Assembly: GCA_002470605.1 (NCBI GenBank)
Contig: DKND01000045.1
Location: forward strand, 1 to 21,699
Source: Opitutia bacterium UBA7397
Lineage (GTDB): Bacteria; Verrucomicrobiota; Verrucomicrobiia; Opitutales; UBA953
DNA: 21,699 bases
Reading direction: 5' to 3'
This document shows positions 20,705 to 21,699 of this stretch, in pieces. The stretch's first letter is position 1. The number at the start of each line of letters is the position of its first letter. The translations under genes were made by a program, and so were the position numbers. The notes beneath the pieces were generated by a model. That model searched no databases. It saw only the letters and a program-made list of their open reading frames with translations, and was not told where the DNA came from.

Positions 20705-21694
20705 TTATTTTGGCGCGCCTTCGGGAGGTGGCCCCTTCTTGCCATTCTTACCGCCCTTCGCGCCCGGGCCGCCTTGGCCCCCGAGGTTGGAGTGCGGATC
20801 CATGGCCTGCTTGCTGAACGAGGGATCAGGCGTGCCCTTGAATTTGCGCGGAATGAACGGATATTCCTCGGTCATCACGTAATAGTAGGTGCCCTTCGGG
20901 AATTCCGGCGTGACGCCGCTGCGCCCGCCGAACGCGTCGAGGTCGCCGGAGCCGGCGACGTATTCGAAGTCGAGGCCGAACGAGCCGTCGGGCTTACCCG
21001 TGGGGGTTTCCTTGCCATCACCGCCGCGATCGGCGGTCTTGAGGCGGTAGCTGCTCTTCATCTTCTTCAGTTCGCTTTTGGGGTCTTCCGACTTCGCGTA
21101 CGCGTAGATCGCATAGACCGGGAAGCCGTCCGCCGCCCATCCGACGTGGGTCATCTTTTTTTCGCCGCTCGAGAGGTGCTCAATCAGCAGGGTGGGCAGT
21201 CCGTGATAGTGGTAGGCGCCGTTGGGTTGAACGTGGCCGTGGTTCTGGTCAAGGCCGAGGCCGACCTTGATTTTCGGCGTGGTGCCCATCTCGGTATTGC
21301 TCATCAGAGCCTCGTAGTGCCAAGGGTTGCTGCGATCGCCGTCGTTATAGACTTCAGCCGTGCCTGGGTCGAAGACGATGCCGTTCAGGGCGACGCCCCA
21401 GGCGGACATCATCCGGCCGGTCGCGCCCCCTTCGAGTGGCTTGGGGTTGGCTGGCACTTCGAGGTGATACTTCTGTTCGGAGATGGCGTTGGGGTTGCCG
21501 CGGTTCGGGAAGGTCGCGACCTTGTGGTCCGGGATACCGTTCGACTCGATGACCCGCTTGTCTCCCTTCACGGTGATGGTGACCTTGTTCTGGCCGGGCG
21601 GCTTGGCATCGGCTTCTTTGAGGGGCGGGCCTTTGGACGTGTCTGCCGCCAGCAGGGTGCCAGCGGTCAGTAGGGTGAGCAGTATCAGGTTCAT
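20705..21694 (-). CDS. Secreted YHYH-domain protein
   Basis: This 329-residue protein starts with a signal peptide (MNLILLTLLTAGTLLAA, cleavage near residue 17). The YHYH domain includes WGVALNGIVFDPG (99-111), DGDRSNPWHYEAL (118-130), LDQNHGHVQPNGAYHYHGLP (148-167, naming motif YHYH at 161-164), GWAADGFPVYAIY and YYYVMTEEYPFIPR. The C-terminal about 30 residues (SNLGGQGGPGAKGGKNGKKG) are Gly/Pro/Lys-rich and probably disordered. YHYH proteins are common in Verrucomicrobiota, Planctomycetota and marine bacteria; their role is unknown, though the His-rich motif suggests metal binding. The ATG is 5 bases from the window end, so the upstream context is missing. It converges with the PDZ gene. 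Confidence 0.9.
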   Translation of the reverse strand: MNLILLTLLTAGTLLAADTSKGPPLKEADAKPPGQNKVTITVKGDKRVIESNGIPDHKVATFPNRGNPNAISEQKYHLEVPANPKPLEGGATGRMMSAWGVALNGIVFDPGTAEVYNDGDRSNPWHYEALMSNTEMGTTPKIKVGLGLDQNHGHVQPNGAYHYHGLPTLLIEHLSSGEKKMTHVGWAADGFPVYAIYAYAKSEDPKSELKKMKSSYRLKTADRGGDGKETPTGKPDGSFGLDFEYVAGSGDLDAFGGRSGVTPEFPKGTYYYVMTEEYPFIPRKFKGTPDPSFSKQAMDPHSNLGGQGGPGAKGGKNGKKGPPPEGAPK

Positions 21695-21699
21695 AGGGG

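Noticed and set aside
20657..21673. 338-codon open frame antisense to the YHYH gene
   Set aside because: It mirrors a clear secreted-protein gene in high-GC sequence; its start lies inside the terminator region and no domain is seen.

Overview
The window looks like chromosomal DNA of a Verrucomicrobiota bacterium, most likely from class Opitutae. This is inferred from overall protein character, high GC, non-Shine-Dalgarno starts, an archaeal/eukaryotic-type prolyl-tRNA synthetase, a YHYH-domain secreted protein and an ECF sigma/PDZ operon. No rRNA or other taxonomic marker is present, so the assignment is moderate. No tRNA, CRISPR array, insertion sequence, phage or plasmid gene was found.

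Layout. From 1 to 7.3 kb there are housekeeping genes: proS (+), xseA (-), a 3-hydroxyisobutyrate dehydrogenase-family oxidoreductase (+), pyruvate kinase (-) and trmB (-). Most of them are separated by unusually long intergenic stretches (273, 305, 433 and 529 bp) packed with dispersed short repeats. From 7.3 to 12.5 kb lie a small unrecognised protein, an acyl desaturase with a long helical tail, a low-molecular-weight phosphatase-like protein, a small lipoprotein, and a minus-strand run of DUF1475-like, DUF2062, DUF1295 and aldose-1-epimerase-like genes. From 12.8 to 18.5 kb is a lipid-modification cluster on the minus strand: a second desaturase overlapping a COG2907 FAD/NAD(P) oxidoreductase, and DUF1365 overlapping a cyclopropane-fatty-acid-synthase-family methyltransferase. 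A plus-strand GIDE-LemA fusion sits between these two pairs. From 18.6 to 20.6 kb is an ECF sigma factor, a one-TM putative anti-sigma and a secreted PDZ protein, ended by a strong terminator. The window closes with a secreted YHYH protein.

How the genes may work together. The desaturases, COG2907 flavoprotein, DUF1365, CFA-family methyltransferase and DUF1295 protein form a plausible membrane acyl-chain remodelling set. The ECF sigma operon is divergent from it across a 124-bp intergenic region, so shared regulation is possible.

The least ordinary signal is in the spacers. (1) REP-like hairpins have a constant GGTAGGG/CCCTACC flank but at least five different, compensated stems. (2) A ~117-bp composite element with a hairpin at each end occurs twice in opposite orientation. 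(3) Arrays of a degenerate octamer (consensus TGGTCAAC) in exact 8-bp phase often end in a shared GCCTCT tail. (4) A dispersed ~80-bp module contains CCTGTC-like hexamer repeats. All were found by eye and need genome-wide counting.
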